Source: Aurantiochytrium sp. KH105
Lineage: Eukaryota > Sar > Bigyra > Thraustochytrida > Thraustochytriidae
Direction: 5' to 3'
Assembly: GCA_003116975.1 (NCBI GenBank)
Contig: BGKB01000012.1
Span: forward strand, 1-64,000
DNA: 64,000 nt
The position numbers and the translations under genes are program-made. Position 1 is the first letter of the stretch. Each line of letters begins with the position of its first letter. Shown piece after piece: positions 49,687 through 59,238 of this stretch. Below the pieces are notes generated by a model, which worked only from the letters and a program-made list of their open reading frames with translations, made no database searches and was not told where the DNA came from.

Positions 49687-50427
49687 GGCGCCGTGCGCGC
49701 CCTGCTTGCTCGTGCAGTGCTTGCAGGCCCTGCCAGCGCCTGCGCGTGGGCGCGGGCCAAGCTGGGCCGGCGGCGGGTCCGCGGCGCCAGCAGCGGAGCC
49801 CGTGACGCCCGGGCCGCGCGGTCGGCCAGGCAGCCAGCGCCGGTCGGGTCGAGCGTTCGCTCGGCGCGCAGCAGCGGCGGCAGCAGCAGCAGCAGCAGCA
49901 GCTCGCTGTTGCCGGTCGTGGTGAGATTCGATTTGCCGTCGATTTCTCTCTCTCTCTCTTTCCTCTTTTTCTCGTCGCGGCGCTCTCGCTCGCTTTGGCA
50001 GGCCGGGTCGATCGACCGATCAATCCATCGATCGATCCTATCGATCGATCGATCGATCTTCGCAAGACTGCTGTCTCCTCTCCTCTCCTCTCCTCTCCTC
50101 TCCTCTCCCTTCCGCTCCGCTGCTCTGCAGCTGCGTACGGACCGGCAGGCGGAGGGAGGGAGGGAGGGAGGGAAGGATAGTCGAGGCCGGGCTCTCCGCT
50201 GCAGCAGCTGCAGCTGCAGGTGGTCGGCGCGTGCGTGAGGCCCAGGCCCACGGTGAGGCAAACCTGGAACCGTACGAGCGAGCGAGGCCCCGCCGAAAAA
50301 GCCCAGCCTCGGCGGCAGCGGGCTCGTAGGACCTGTCGGGCGCGCGCGGGAGCAAACTCGTTGCGGATCGCAGGCGCGGCAGCGGCACCGATCGCGGCGA
50401 GCGAGCTAGCAGTGCAGGCGGGCATTG

Positions 50428-50461
<34 letters not shown>

Positions 50462-50519
50462 CAGGCGGGGCAGCTCTGTGATTGATTGATCGATCGATTG
50501 GTTGGATCGTCTTGCGAAG
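49687..50519. other. Divergent promoter region packed with simple repeats
   Basis: Between the phosphatase (-) and the deneddylase (+). Simple tracts: GCAGCA (49868-49895), CT-rich (49946-49965), GATC/ATCG (50010-50062), TCCTC pentamers (50075-50107), GGAG (50152-50173) and GGCA (50426-50459). Several contain ClaI/TaqI-like ATCGAT. No TATA box called. Confidence 0.6.
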
Positions 50520-51434
50520 ATGGCGAGCGACGCAGACGCCGAGACGACGACGACGACGGCTTCGTCCTCGACAGATGGGACGCCCGAGGTAAGAATTCGT
50601 GAATGAAAGGGCCATGGTCGGATGGTTGGTCGGTTGACGAGGAGGATCGAAATGGAAAGCACAGCACGCTGACGATGACCGAGCGAGGGCGTTCCAACCT
50701 GGGCGAAACTCAACATACAACCCGTGAACCAACTTGCCTACCTAAATCAGGTGCTCGTGACACTTGGAGATGCGATGCTCTACAACAAGGACCTAAAGCT
50801 GCTTGAGAGCTCGGGCTGGCTCAATGATCACTGCGTTCTCTTTTGGCAACAATATCTTGAATTGGAAAAGTTCCCTCACGCAATAGAAAAAGGCGCATTC
50901 ATGCTGCAACCCGCTGCAGCATTCTCCATGCAGTTCCTAGACAAAGAAGACCTGCTCGTAGACACGCCGGACAACGTCTTTGGCAAGTTGGCCAAAGCCT
51001 CGCTCGTTCTCGTGCCCGTCGTCAATGATGCTGATGCCGAGAATGGAGGAGGCTCGCACTGGACGCTCGTTGTGGCGCACCGCGGGGAGGGCTACTTTCA
51101 CTTTGATTCCTCGCTTTGCTCGGCCGGAGGAATGATTCCAGAGGCGGCAAAAGTAACCTGCGCAAAGCTGGCCTCTCTATTTCCTGACGCAAGCATCGAC
51201 CCCGAGAATATCAAAACAGTTCCATGTCCTCAGCAGGATAACGGGCACGATTGTGGCGTTTTCGTTTGTGGTTTCGCGGAGGCCATTCTCGACGCCTTCA
51301 TGGCCTCGAAAAATAGTTCTTCCGGAGATGATGACTTCTCTGTGCAAAAGCTCGTTCCACATCTCCCATCAGACATGGACGTCAAACGCGAGGAGATGCA
51401 GGGCGTCGCGGAGAATCGCCGTCAGAGCGCTTAG
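50520..51434 (+). CDS. SENP8: NEDD8-specific cysteine protease (SENP8/deneddylase 1 type)
   Basis: Exons 50520-50588 and 50751-51434 give 250 residues; intron GTAAG...AATCAG, 162 bp, phase 0. Human SENP8 has 212. It would process NEDD8 precursor and remove NEDD8 from non-cullin proteins. The start of the protease domain is LVTLGDAMLYNKDLKLLESS then GWLNDHCVLFWQQYLE (the Ulp1-family Trp-Leu-Asn-Asp signature). The catalytic triad is His126 (GSHWTLVV), Asp142 (YFHFDSS) and Cys191 (NGHDCGVFVC), with the oxyanion Gln in CPQQD just before. The NHDCG context and short N-terminus favour SENP8 over SUMO proteases. The first 23 residues, from exon 1, are Thr/Ser-rich. Confidence 0.88.
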
Positions 51435-51828
51435 AGCTGAATCCTAGATTGATACTATGTAGCAGTTCGTGCGAACGGTACACAAGCCTACGCCTGCAGC
51501 GGAGATAGCTCTTTACAAGACAGGGGGAACTGAAAACAAAACAAAAAAAGGAAAATTAAAATTACATTTTTAGGCCAACAATCTTGCATTTGCCTCGACA
51601 AGAATGGTTGTCTGTTTGGCCGTACTACACACTGAACACTGGCTGGGATCTCAGCTAGAACCCCTCTCACCCCGTGCCCCCGCTGTCCTTGAATGTTTGT
51701 TTTATCTTTGCGGATTTTTGCCTCTTTTGCCTGTGTATACACAAGGTAGGCCTACTAGGCCTAGTAAGTAAGTAGGCCTAAAACGTGAGTGAGTCAAGTT
51801 GATCGGCGAGGCAGAGAATCATTCACGG
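51435..51828. promoter_or_regulatory. Upstream region of deacetylase gene with three TAGGCCTA palindromes
   Basis: TAGGCCTA occurs exactly at 51747-51754, 51756-51763 and 51773-51780, 50-80 bp ahead of the deacetylase ATG (51829). The first and second are 9 bp apart, the third 17 bp further. The spacing and position suggest a promoter element. The rest (T/A-rich at 51535-51575) is probably the 3' end of the preceding gene. Confidence 0.45.
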
Positions 51829-53301
51829 ATGCTGCGCTTTGTGAACGCGCGCGTGCTGCGCGACGGCGCGCTCGAAAATGAGGACCTCTGGGTGGACACG
51901 CGGACGGGCCGCGTCGTAGACCCGATGCGGCGGTTCTATGAGGCGAGCTCGTCGCGTGAGCTCGAGGTTGAAACCCGCGTGGACTGCTGTGGCGGCATCG
52001 TGGCCCCAGGGTTCATCGACGCCCAGTTCAACGGTGGCTTTGGTATCGACTTTTCGAGCGTGGAGCAAATGCGCGAGAGGGAGAATGTGCGCAAATGTTG
52101 TCGCGAGCTTGTGCGCACCGGCGTGACTGCCTTTTGCCCAACGCTCATTTCGTGCAAGCCGCACGAGTACCGCGAGATCCTCGCAAACCTCGATGCCTTT
52201 ATGAACGATCCCGAGGAGCAGAACCACGGAGCGCGCATCATTGGTCTACACCTTGAAGGACCCTTTTTCAATCGCGAGAAGATCGGGGCCCATCCGCTTG
52301 AAAACATCGTTTCCCCAAAGGACTCACGTGGCATCGAGGACACATACCAGAATGAGCTCTCGCACGTCAAACTCGTGACTCTGGCTCCGGAGCAACCAGG
52401 CGCGTTGGACATAATTCGCGAGCTTCGTAAACGAGGCATTGTCGTTTCGATTGGCCATTCTGCTGCAACTCTAGACCAAGCCGACGCAGGGGTGGGGGCC
52501 GGAGCGAGCATGATCACGCACATGTTTAACGCGATGGGGGCTTTTCATCATCGCGACCCAGGCATCATTGGTCTCTTGGGCCGACATCAACTACACGATC
52601 GCGTGAGCTTTGGTGTCATTTGCGACGGCCTTCATGTGAATCCGGCGTCGGTGGCCATTGCGTACCAAAGTCACCCCAAAGGTGCCGTGCTCGTTACGGA
52701 CGCCATGGCTGGCATGGGCCTCCCCTGCGGCTCCCATGCCCTCGGTAGTCAAGAGGTCGAGATTTCATGGGCGCAACAGCCGCGAGCGGGCCCTGCGACG
52801 GCTGCGATCAAAGAGGCGGAGAGCTCCGCTGCTGACGCAAATGGCAGCAACAGCAAGGAGACGGGGAAGGAGAAGGGAAATGACAATCTCGAAGAACAAG
52901 AAGAAGAAGAGAGTCACTCTGAACCGCCGAAGCGATCATCATCATCATCTTCATCATCATCATCATCACAACAGCGACAGCGACTACCATCACTGTCACG
53001 GTCAGTGTCCGCGCGAAGACGCTCCAAAAAAGCTGTTCTACGTGGAACGCAGACGCTCGCGGGCAGCGTTGTGAGCATGGAGGAATGTGTGCAGAACTTT
53101 CGCATCTTCACCGGCTGCTCCATCGCCGAGGCTCTCGAGGCGGCCTCCGTGCATCCCGCCCGGGTCCTCGAGCTGCCTGCTGGCCAGGGCAACCTCCGCT
53201 TCGGCTCAGAGGCTGACTTTGTCATCCTGCACCCAGAGACGCTCCGGGTCCAGGCCACCTACCGTGCCGGCGTATGCCTCTACAGCGGCCATGCCAGATA
53301 G
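51829..53301 (+). CDS. AMDHD2: N-acetylglucosamine-6-phosphate deacetylase with disordered insertion
   Basis: 490 residues from the ATG at 51829. The enzyme deacetylates GlcNAc-6-P to glucosamine-6-P in amino-sugar salvage; it is an amidohydrolase-superfamily TIM barrel. Motifs: GIVAPGFIDAQFNGGFGIDF, then metal ligand Glu143 in HLEGPFF, His210 in IGHSAATLDQA, His231 in THMFNAMGAFHHRDPGI, and catalytic Asp291 in LVTDAMAGMG. The usual length is 380-410; the excess is an 87-residue insert at about 314-400 (Ser run, Glu run, Arg/Ser-rich), placed between the strand VEISW and AVLRGTQTLAGS, where related enzymes have only a short turn. A serine run there is coded by a TCA microsatellite (52936-52970). 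The frame stays open through the insert and the enzyme looks intact. It could be an unspliced intron, but see findings. Confidence 0.92.
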   Translation: MLRFVNARVLRDGALENEDLWVDTRTGRVVDPMRRFYEASSSRELEVETRVDCCGGIVAPGFIDAQFNGGFGIDFSSVEQMRERENVRKCCRELVRTGVTAFCPTLISCKPHEYREILANLDAFMNDPEEQNHGARIIGLHLEGPFFNREKIGAHPLENIVSPKDSRGIEDTYQNELSHVKLVTLAPEQPGALDIIRELRKRGIVVSIGHSAATLDQADAGVGAGASMITHMFNAMGAFHHRDPGIIGLLGRHQLHDRVSFGVICDGLHVNPASVAIAYQSHPKGAVLVTDAMAGMGLPCGSHALGSQEVEISWAQQPRAGPATAAIKEAESSAADANGSNSKETGKEKGNDNLEEQEEEESHSEPPKRSSSSSSSSSSSQQRQRLPSLSRSVSARRRSKKAVLRGTQTLAGSVVSMEECVQNFRIFTGCSIAEALEAASVHPARVLELPAGQGNLRFGSEADFVILHPETLRVQATYRAGVCLYSGHAR

Positions 53302-53913
53302 CCATAGCGATCGCAGCCCTCCCAGTTCGTTCATTCAGCCTGGCTAGCCAGGCAGAGGCAGAGGCAGCTTGTTGCCTTGCTGCGACCCTGCACGGCATGG
53401 CATGGTCAGGGCGGTCAGTCAGCCATAGCCAGCAGCTGGATGCTGCTGCTGCAGCTGCAGGCAACGCCTGTGCCTCGCGCCGCAGCCGCGGACTTGCATT
53501 TGGCAGTCGACGCGGCAGCCGCGACGCTGTTGCAGCTGTCGCTGCAGCTCGCCTCGATGTTGCTGTCGCTGTTGCGCCTGCCATGATGATGAGCCAGGAA
53601 AGAAAATGCGGCGAACGGGCTCGCAACAGCTTCCGCCGCGTCTCACCTTTGAGTATATAGCCAGGCACTAACCACAGCTTTTATCCACAGCTCCACCGTT
53701 TCCCCGCATACCGCCGACAACGCGTAGCTGCGGGCCCGCGTCCGGGGCAGACCGACCCCTAGCAACGCTCCGCCGGGTCTTGTTCCGCGCAGTCCCCTCG
53801 TTTGTGCGGACACCGCTACCGCAATCGAACGCGCATCCTTGCCAGCGGACCCCGGGGCAGCGCCCTCCCCCCCCCCCCCACCCTTCTCTGGCTCCCTCTG
53901 TGACGCGGGCGAA

Positions 53914-53919
53914 TATATA
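53914..53919. promoter_or_regulatory. TATA-like element (TATATA) with no assigned gene
   Basis: AATATATAAACCGCG at 53912-53926 stands out in GC-rich surroundings. A second, GTATATAG, is at 53652-53659. Both read reasonably on either strand. No ORF with credible protein begins within the expected distance, so these may serve an RNA gene or be chance. Confidence 0.2.
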
Positions 53920-54640
53920 AACCGCGCACGGCGGGGCGCGGCGCGCGGATACCCTGCCTCGTGCCAGGCCCAGCCGCGCGACGCCCGCCCTCCCTTTCCC
54001 TCGCGCCTCACCGCGCCGCGCCTGCCGCGTGCTGAGTCCAGGCTGGCCGTCAGGCTTCTGCAGCACGGCGCGGCGGCGGCGGCGACCGTCGTCTGGACGG
54101 CTTGCTGGCTGGCTGTGGACGGATCGAAGGAGGAGGGAGGAGGGAGGGAGGCCGTCGGAGGGTGCCCCGGCCGCGCCGCCGGCCCCCCACCGCCCCTCCC
54201 TCTCCGGCGCACAGACAGTCAGTCGGTCTTTCTGTCAGTCAGTCAGTCAGTGGGTTGACTGGCCAATGGCTGGCTGCAGTGCAGCTGGCAGTGGCCATGG
54301 TGGGCGGCGGACGCCAGCGAGGGAGGGAGAGGTGGAGGCCGGGCGGAGGCGGCGAGGCCGCGGCGGGCGGCTGCACGGCTCTGCGCGTGCTGCGCTCTTG
54401 CTTGCTTGGCGTGCTGGCTTGCTTGCTCTGCGCTTGCCAATGGTGCAGCCTGGCACTCGTCTGGCGGGCGACTGGTGGATGCAACAGCCACCCACAGCAG
54501 GTGGCTGCTGGGAACGGGAGGCGCTTCGAGCGGGAGGGAAGCAGGACGGTGGCGCGGCGTCCCTGCCTCCCTCCCTCCCCCCCTCATCTCCTCTGAGACA
54601 CGCGCAGATCGCTAAGCCCAGAAGGCTGGACGACACAGCC

Positions 54641-54702
54641 TCCCACATACACACTACCGCAAAACTTGATGCTTTTGCGCAGCAGTGTAGAGGTATGTGG
54701 GA
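54641..54702. ncRNA. 62-nt three-stem hairpin, candidate non-coding RNA
   Basis: Stem 1: TCCCACATAC (54641-54650) with GTATGTGGGA (54693-54702), 10 perfect pairs. Stem 2: ACACT (54651-54655) with AGTGT (54684-54688); a 4-nt bulge AGAG lies on the right. Stem 3: CGCAAAA (54658-54664) with TTTTGCG (54673-54679), closing the 8-nt loop CTTGATGC. In total 22 Watson-Crick pairs without a mismatch inside stems. The shape resembles a pre-miRNA-like or snoRNA hairpin, but no known family was recognised. The strand is not determined. Confidence 0.45.
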
Positions 54703-55402
54703 TGACTAGCGATGGCGAAAGGGCGCGACAGACGACACAGCTAGCACAGGATGGCGAGCTGTGAGGCTGCACTCGGCCACACTTGACGCGTCGCACCGTG
54801 CTTGCGGGGAGCAGTGGCGAGTGAAGGGAACGTCAGGGAGGGGGTCGCAGAGCGAGACGCGAACGCTTGCTCGCACGCGAGCAAGCGCTCCGGGATGCTC
54901 GACGCTCGGAAGGCGTACCGCCTTATCCAATCCGTCGTCTCATGATGCTAGCCTACTAAAAAAGCCGGGCAACGCGCACGTATACTACATCCAAGAAGCA
55001 GTTGGCCGTGGTAGAAAGAAGCTCGCATCGCATCGCTGGTCGGCGGCGCGTCCATCCATCCATCCATCCGACCGAATGCTCGTTCGACGCCGAAGCCAAC
55101 AGACTGCAATTGCGATTACGACTGCGACTAGCTTCAGTTATTTGGCCGCAATGGATCCTTTGCGTCGTCTGCGTGCGCCTTGACAGCGAATGAACGAATA
55201 AGGTGGTTGCCCGGCCGGCCTCTCGGATGCCAGTAGCGATGCTTTTGTTCTTCGCAAAGCAACCAGCAGCGGACCCGTTTTGGGCCGTCTCGCCGACCTC
55301 GGCCGTAGCGTCGTGTAGCCAAGCAGCTAGCAGGAGTCGAGGGCAAAGGCTCGACTGACACGAGCAGCGCACAGCGAAGGCAGCGGCCAACCGCGATGCG
55401 AA

Positions 55403-55553
55403 GGGGGGGGGGGGGGGGCTGGGAAGGAAGAGAAAAGGAAAACGCGTGGAATCGATTCGCCATGGTCGATCGCGCGCTCGCTCGCTAGGACGTACATAGG
55501 CTCTTGCGTGAGGTTGCGTCCTGGCAGGCAGGCAGGCAGGCAGGCAGGCAGGC
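55403..55553. repeat. Homopolymer G run and GGCA microsatellite
   Basis: G16 at 55403-55418 and about seven GGCA units at 55522-55553, followed by an A run. Simple repeats with no coding meaning. The G run may cause sequencing error locally. Confidence 0.9.
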
Positions 55554-56934
55554 CCGGAAAAAAAAACGCACAGCCTCGCAGAGGGTGGCAGCGGCAAGTT
55601 GCGGTTGCGGATGCAGTGTGGATGCCTGCGGATGCTGCGGTGCGGTGCGGTGCGGTGCGGTGCGGCGCGGCGCGTCCGTCGGCAGCGGGCAGACAGATCA
55701 GATCATCAGTGGCATAGCAGCCTGCCGCAGCTGGCAGACAGCTGGCAGACAGCAGCAGCAGCAGCTGGCAAATAGCAGCTTGCACATCTGATATAGGCAG
55801 AAACGGCAGAGACGCCAATGCTCTCGACGGTGAACCGACATACCCCACCCGCCCCAGTGGAGACCACCACACAGACTTGCAGCCGCCTCACAACACTCGC
55901 ACCGCAAGTAGCTCCTCGCGGGGCCGCACGTCAGCGCCCTGTAGCTCGTGCCATCCAGTGCTACTCCTCTACACCGCCACTACCACAGTCTCCGGACTGC
56001 CAAATAGACGCAAGACAGCCGCGAAACGCGCGCCGTCCTCGAAGCTGTGTCGGAAAAACCCGGGACGCCCCACACCCGTGTGGAGGGAAGCACGAGACAG
56101 CCTACGCATCGTCCACAGCACTCCCCACTGTGGCAGGAATGCGGGATGCTGTGGAACGGCGGAGCGAGGGGTTGAATTTTTCGTCGCGCGCGGGTCGCGA
56201 AAGTTTGGTTGCCCTCACGGCGTAGCTGCAACGCGGCGGGGAGGCAGACCCCGACCGCCACCGCTCGGCACAAGCACAGGGCCGACACCTGCCGTACCCT
56301 TTGCTGCCGGGACTAGACGCGTAGCGCCGCTGGCGCCGCAGCCCCCCTCGCAAACCCGAACTGCGACGTGACGACCCCGCGCGTGCAGACAACGCGCGAC
56401 CGCGACAACCACCACCGCCGCCGTCGCCGCCGCCACTCCCTTTAAGTCCTGCCAGCCTGCCGGCTGACGAACGAGCGAAGCGTGCCTCGGTCGCCTCGCG
56501 CGTCTCGACTCCGAGGCGGACGCCTGCGACGCGAGGTCGCCATCGCCAAGGTCGAAGCCGCTTCGCGCGCCTTTGCGCCTTCGTGCAAGTAGGAGAAGCC
56601 GACCTGCGGCGTACTCCTCTCCCTCTCCCTCCCTTCTCGCTCGTGACGTTCGCGCTCGCGTTTGCGAGTAAGTAGAGTAGCGACGCCGACGTTGGAGCAG
56701 ATCGTCCGGTACTCATCGACGTCCTCGTGCTCGTCCACCTCGTCGAGAGCGATTGACCGACCGATCGATCGACTGACTTCCTTGCGAACACAACGCTTCG
56801 CTATCTGAAAAGGTCCTTGTCTTGCAGATTCGCGGCTTTACCAACGCCGTCGACGCGCATTCCTTTCTGAGCGCTTTGAAACGCGAGCCCTCGTCTGCCG
56901 TTGTTGCCGCGGCACGTCGAACACGGGCTTGAAC

Positions 56935-58881
56935 ATGCATCCCATGAACTTTGGAGCAGGGCAACAACCACCAGCTGGCGCGATTGGCATGCCTTCCTCC
57001 ATGCCTTCTACATCTTTTGGGGGCTGGCTCGGGGGCACCATCTCACCCTCGGTCGCCGGCTCGAGCCATAACACTGGTTCCGGCTCAACCATGACCAACA
57101 ACCACAAGCCTCCTCCCGACCACGACAACTCGAATCACGACAGCAATCACAACAACAACAACAACAACAACAACAACATGGTGCACATGTTTTCGTCGCC
57201 GTCTGCAAATTTTCTGTCTTCAGCCCTTGCAAATCGGCAGAACCAGGGCTCTAGACCAGCACAGCAGGACGCACACGGCCAGCAACAACAATCTGTTGCG
57301 CACGACGGGTCTGCGTATCAATTCCCCCAGCAGCAGCAACCACAACAGCAACAGCAACCGCAACACCACCAGCGACAACTGGAAGGCGGCGATGCATCAC
57401 AAACTTCGTCGTCGCTCCCCTTCTTTATGAATCTCGCAAGTGGCAACTCGTCACAAATGAACGGCGCACGATCAGCAAACTCGAGCCAGACTGGCAATTC
57501 CTCTGCAAGCGATAGCAGTGGATCCGGGTCTGGCTCCGCATCGACACCAAGCATGGTGGGTCCAGGGACAGGCCGCTTCGTGGACGCAAATGGAAACAAT
57601 CAACCGAACGGTAACGACTCAGCATTAGGGTCTACAAACACCAGTACACCCCCTGCAACAAATGGATCTTCCGTGTCGGGCAACGATGGCGCTTCCGGAG
57701 TCTCCTTCAACAGCAATTCCACCACCTCCAAACACTCGAGCAACGCCAGCTTCCCGGGAATGCCGTTTGGTCAAGTCGCTCCCGGGCAATTCTCCCCGCA
57801 AGGCCAGCCTCACGGTTTTCCTGCCCAGCAGGGGTACCCGCAACCGCCCAAGGGGACCATGATTGCTGGGTCTTATTATGGACAGCCAGTCTTTTTCATG
57901 ATGCCTCCTGACGGGATGCAGCAACAACAGCAGCAGCAGCCACAGGCCCAAATGCCAACGATGCAGCAATGGCCTCCTGGTATGCACTTCTTGCCTCAGG
58001 GTCAGATGCCCATGGGACAGTATCCGATGCAATACCCGCCGCATCCATCAGCTGTGCCCTTCATGGCCATGCCTCCTCAAGGCGTTTTCGGATACCCTGG
58101 TGCTTCGCAAACCCCGATCGCGGTGCAAAAGCGCAGGCGTAAGCGCCGCAAGTCGAACCGCTGCAGTAGCAAGTACCGCGGCGTATCCTGGCACAAACGA
58201 GACCATCGCTGGGTGGCCCGTGCCTGGGTCAATGGCAAGACCGAAAACCTTGGTACCTTCGTCTCCGAAAAGCACGCCGCGCTCATGGTCGACTCGAAGC
58301 TCATCGAGGCCTACGGCCCCACAGCAGAAGCTTTGCTCAACTTTCCAGATCCCAAGGAGCGCGAGGAAGTTGCACGTGAGATTGAAAAGGAAATTCGCCT
58401 TGAACTGTCTCGCGAACGTGAGCGTGGTCGCCGAAGATCCCCGAGCCCCGCTTCCTCTTCGCGCGACAGTGACTCTCGTCATAAACCCAGCAAAGACCAC
58501 GCAAGCTCCAGCGGCGAGTCCGGGTCCTCGAGCAAGGAGGGTCGTGACTCCTCCGAGTCAGATGAGAAGAACATGCAGTCGTCCGGAGGAGAGTCCGGGA
58601 CATCCAGAAATGGCTTCACGGGATCTACAATTAGTACTGAGGGCGGATCGGACGGTGATTCACGCGGATCTCGATCAAGGTCTTCTGGCGACCGCGACAA
58701 AGAGCGCCACCATCGGCATCACCACAAGCACGCCAAGTCCAAACGCGATGAGTTCGACGATACTGGCTCGGACGATGTCGAGGTGTCCGTTCCGTCGGCT
58801 CCCGTCAAGAAACGAGTCAAGACCGCGCGTGAACAGCAATTGCATAGACGGGACAAGGAGGCCCGCCATGCACAGGCGTAA
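56935..58881 (+). CDS. Single AP2-domain DNA-binding protein with Asn/Gln-rich N-terminus
   Basis: 648 residues from the ATG at 56935. The AP2/ERF domain spans about 412-470: SSKYRGVSWHKRDHRWVARA, then WVNGKTENLGTFVSEKHAAL, with the expected Tyr-Arg-Gly-Val, Trp-Arg/Val-Ala-x-Trp and Leu-Gly-x-Phe elements and a following helix (AALMVDSKLIEAYG). A basic stretch, KRRRKRRKSNR, just ahead is a likely nuclear signal. The first 400 residues are Gln/Asn/Ser/Pro/Met-rich, like an activation region; the last 160 are Arg/Ser-, Glu- and Ser-rich, ending KRVKTAREQQLHRRDKEARH. Stramenopiles and alveolates have such single-AP2 proteins. The target sequence cannot be read from here. Low-complexity CAA/CAG tracts may vary in length. 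Confidence 0.88.
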   Translation: MHPMNFGAGQQPPAGAIGMPSSMPSTSFGGWLGGTISPSVAGSSHNTGSGSTMTNNHKPPPDHDNSNHDSNHNNNNNNNNNMVHMFSSPSANFLSSALANRQNQGSRPAQQDAHGQQQQSVAHDGSAYQFPQQQQPQQQQQPQHHQRQLEGGDASQTSSSLPFFMNLASGNSSQMNGARSANSSQTGNSSASDSSGSGSGSASTPSMVGPGTGRFVDANGNNQPNGNDSALGSTNTSTPPATNGSSVSGNDGASGVSFNSNSTTSKHSSNASFPGMPFGQVAPGQFSPQGQPHGFPAQQGYPQPPKGTMIAGSYYGQPVFFMMPPDGMQQQQQQQPQAQMPTMQQWPPGMHFLPQGQMPMGQYPMQYPPHPSAVPFMAMPPQGVFGYPGASQTPIAVQKRRRKRRKSNRCSSKYRGVSWHKRDHRWVARAWVNGKTENLGTFVSEKHAALMVDSKLIEAYGPTAEALLNFPDPKEREEVAREIEKEIRLELSRERERGRRRSPSPASSSRDSDSRHKPSKDHASSSGESGSSSKEGRDSSESDEKNMQSSGGESGTSRNGFTGSTISTEGGSDGDSRGSRSRSSGDRDKERHHRHHHKHAKSKRDEFDDTGSDDVEVSVPSAPVKKRVKTAREQQLHRRDKEARHAQA

Positions 58882-59238
58882 AGACGCGCGCACTCATTCG
58901 CTTGCTTGCTTGCTTGCTCTCGCAAAGTAGCGAAGTGCGTTCTTTATCTAGACCTTTGCGTATCGGTACCTTCGTGTCCCATACCAATCTCACCGCCGTG
59001 CTACGCTCGTGTACCCTACGTCTGAGTTGTGCTTTTTTTCTCCTTTTTCCTTCTTCTCCACTTCTTCGTTCTTCCGCAGCCTTGTGCCGCACGGTGCATC
59101 GCGACCTCACGCGTTGCTGAAAGCCCCTGACCCCTTTGAATTTTTGCCTTTCAACAAATTTTTGACATTCACGTTTTATCTCATCATTAAACTTTTGCTC
59201 ATCGATGTGGGTGGTCCTAGACTTCACAATCTTTGCTC
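58882..59238. other. Convergent 3' intergenic region
   Basis: 357 bp between stops. A CTTG tetramer run follows the AP2 stop (58898-58918), then T-rich sequence to about 59190. No gene seen. Confidence 0.55.

Larger units (their letters stand above)
53302..56934. other. 3.6-kb stretch without a recognisable protein gene
   Basis: ORFs on both strands here show repeat-driven composition (Gly/Arg/Ala/Ser) and no domain. It contains TATA-like sites (53653-53659 and 53914-53919), C runs (53871-53879), TCAG tetramers (54234-54251), a GGCA tract (55522-55553), a G16 run (55403-55418), GGTGC pentamers (55640-55665) and a strong hairpin (54641-54702). The last 250 bp or so should be the AP2 gene's promoter and leader. 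Non-coding transcripts are possible. Confidence 0.5.

Noticed and set aside
54263-54709. 148-residue ATG-started ORF ending at the hairpin
   Set aside because: Gly/Arg/Ala-rich with no domain, typical of chance ORFs in GC-rich DNA; overlapping ORFs of similar length exist in other frames.
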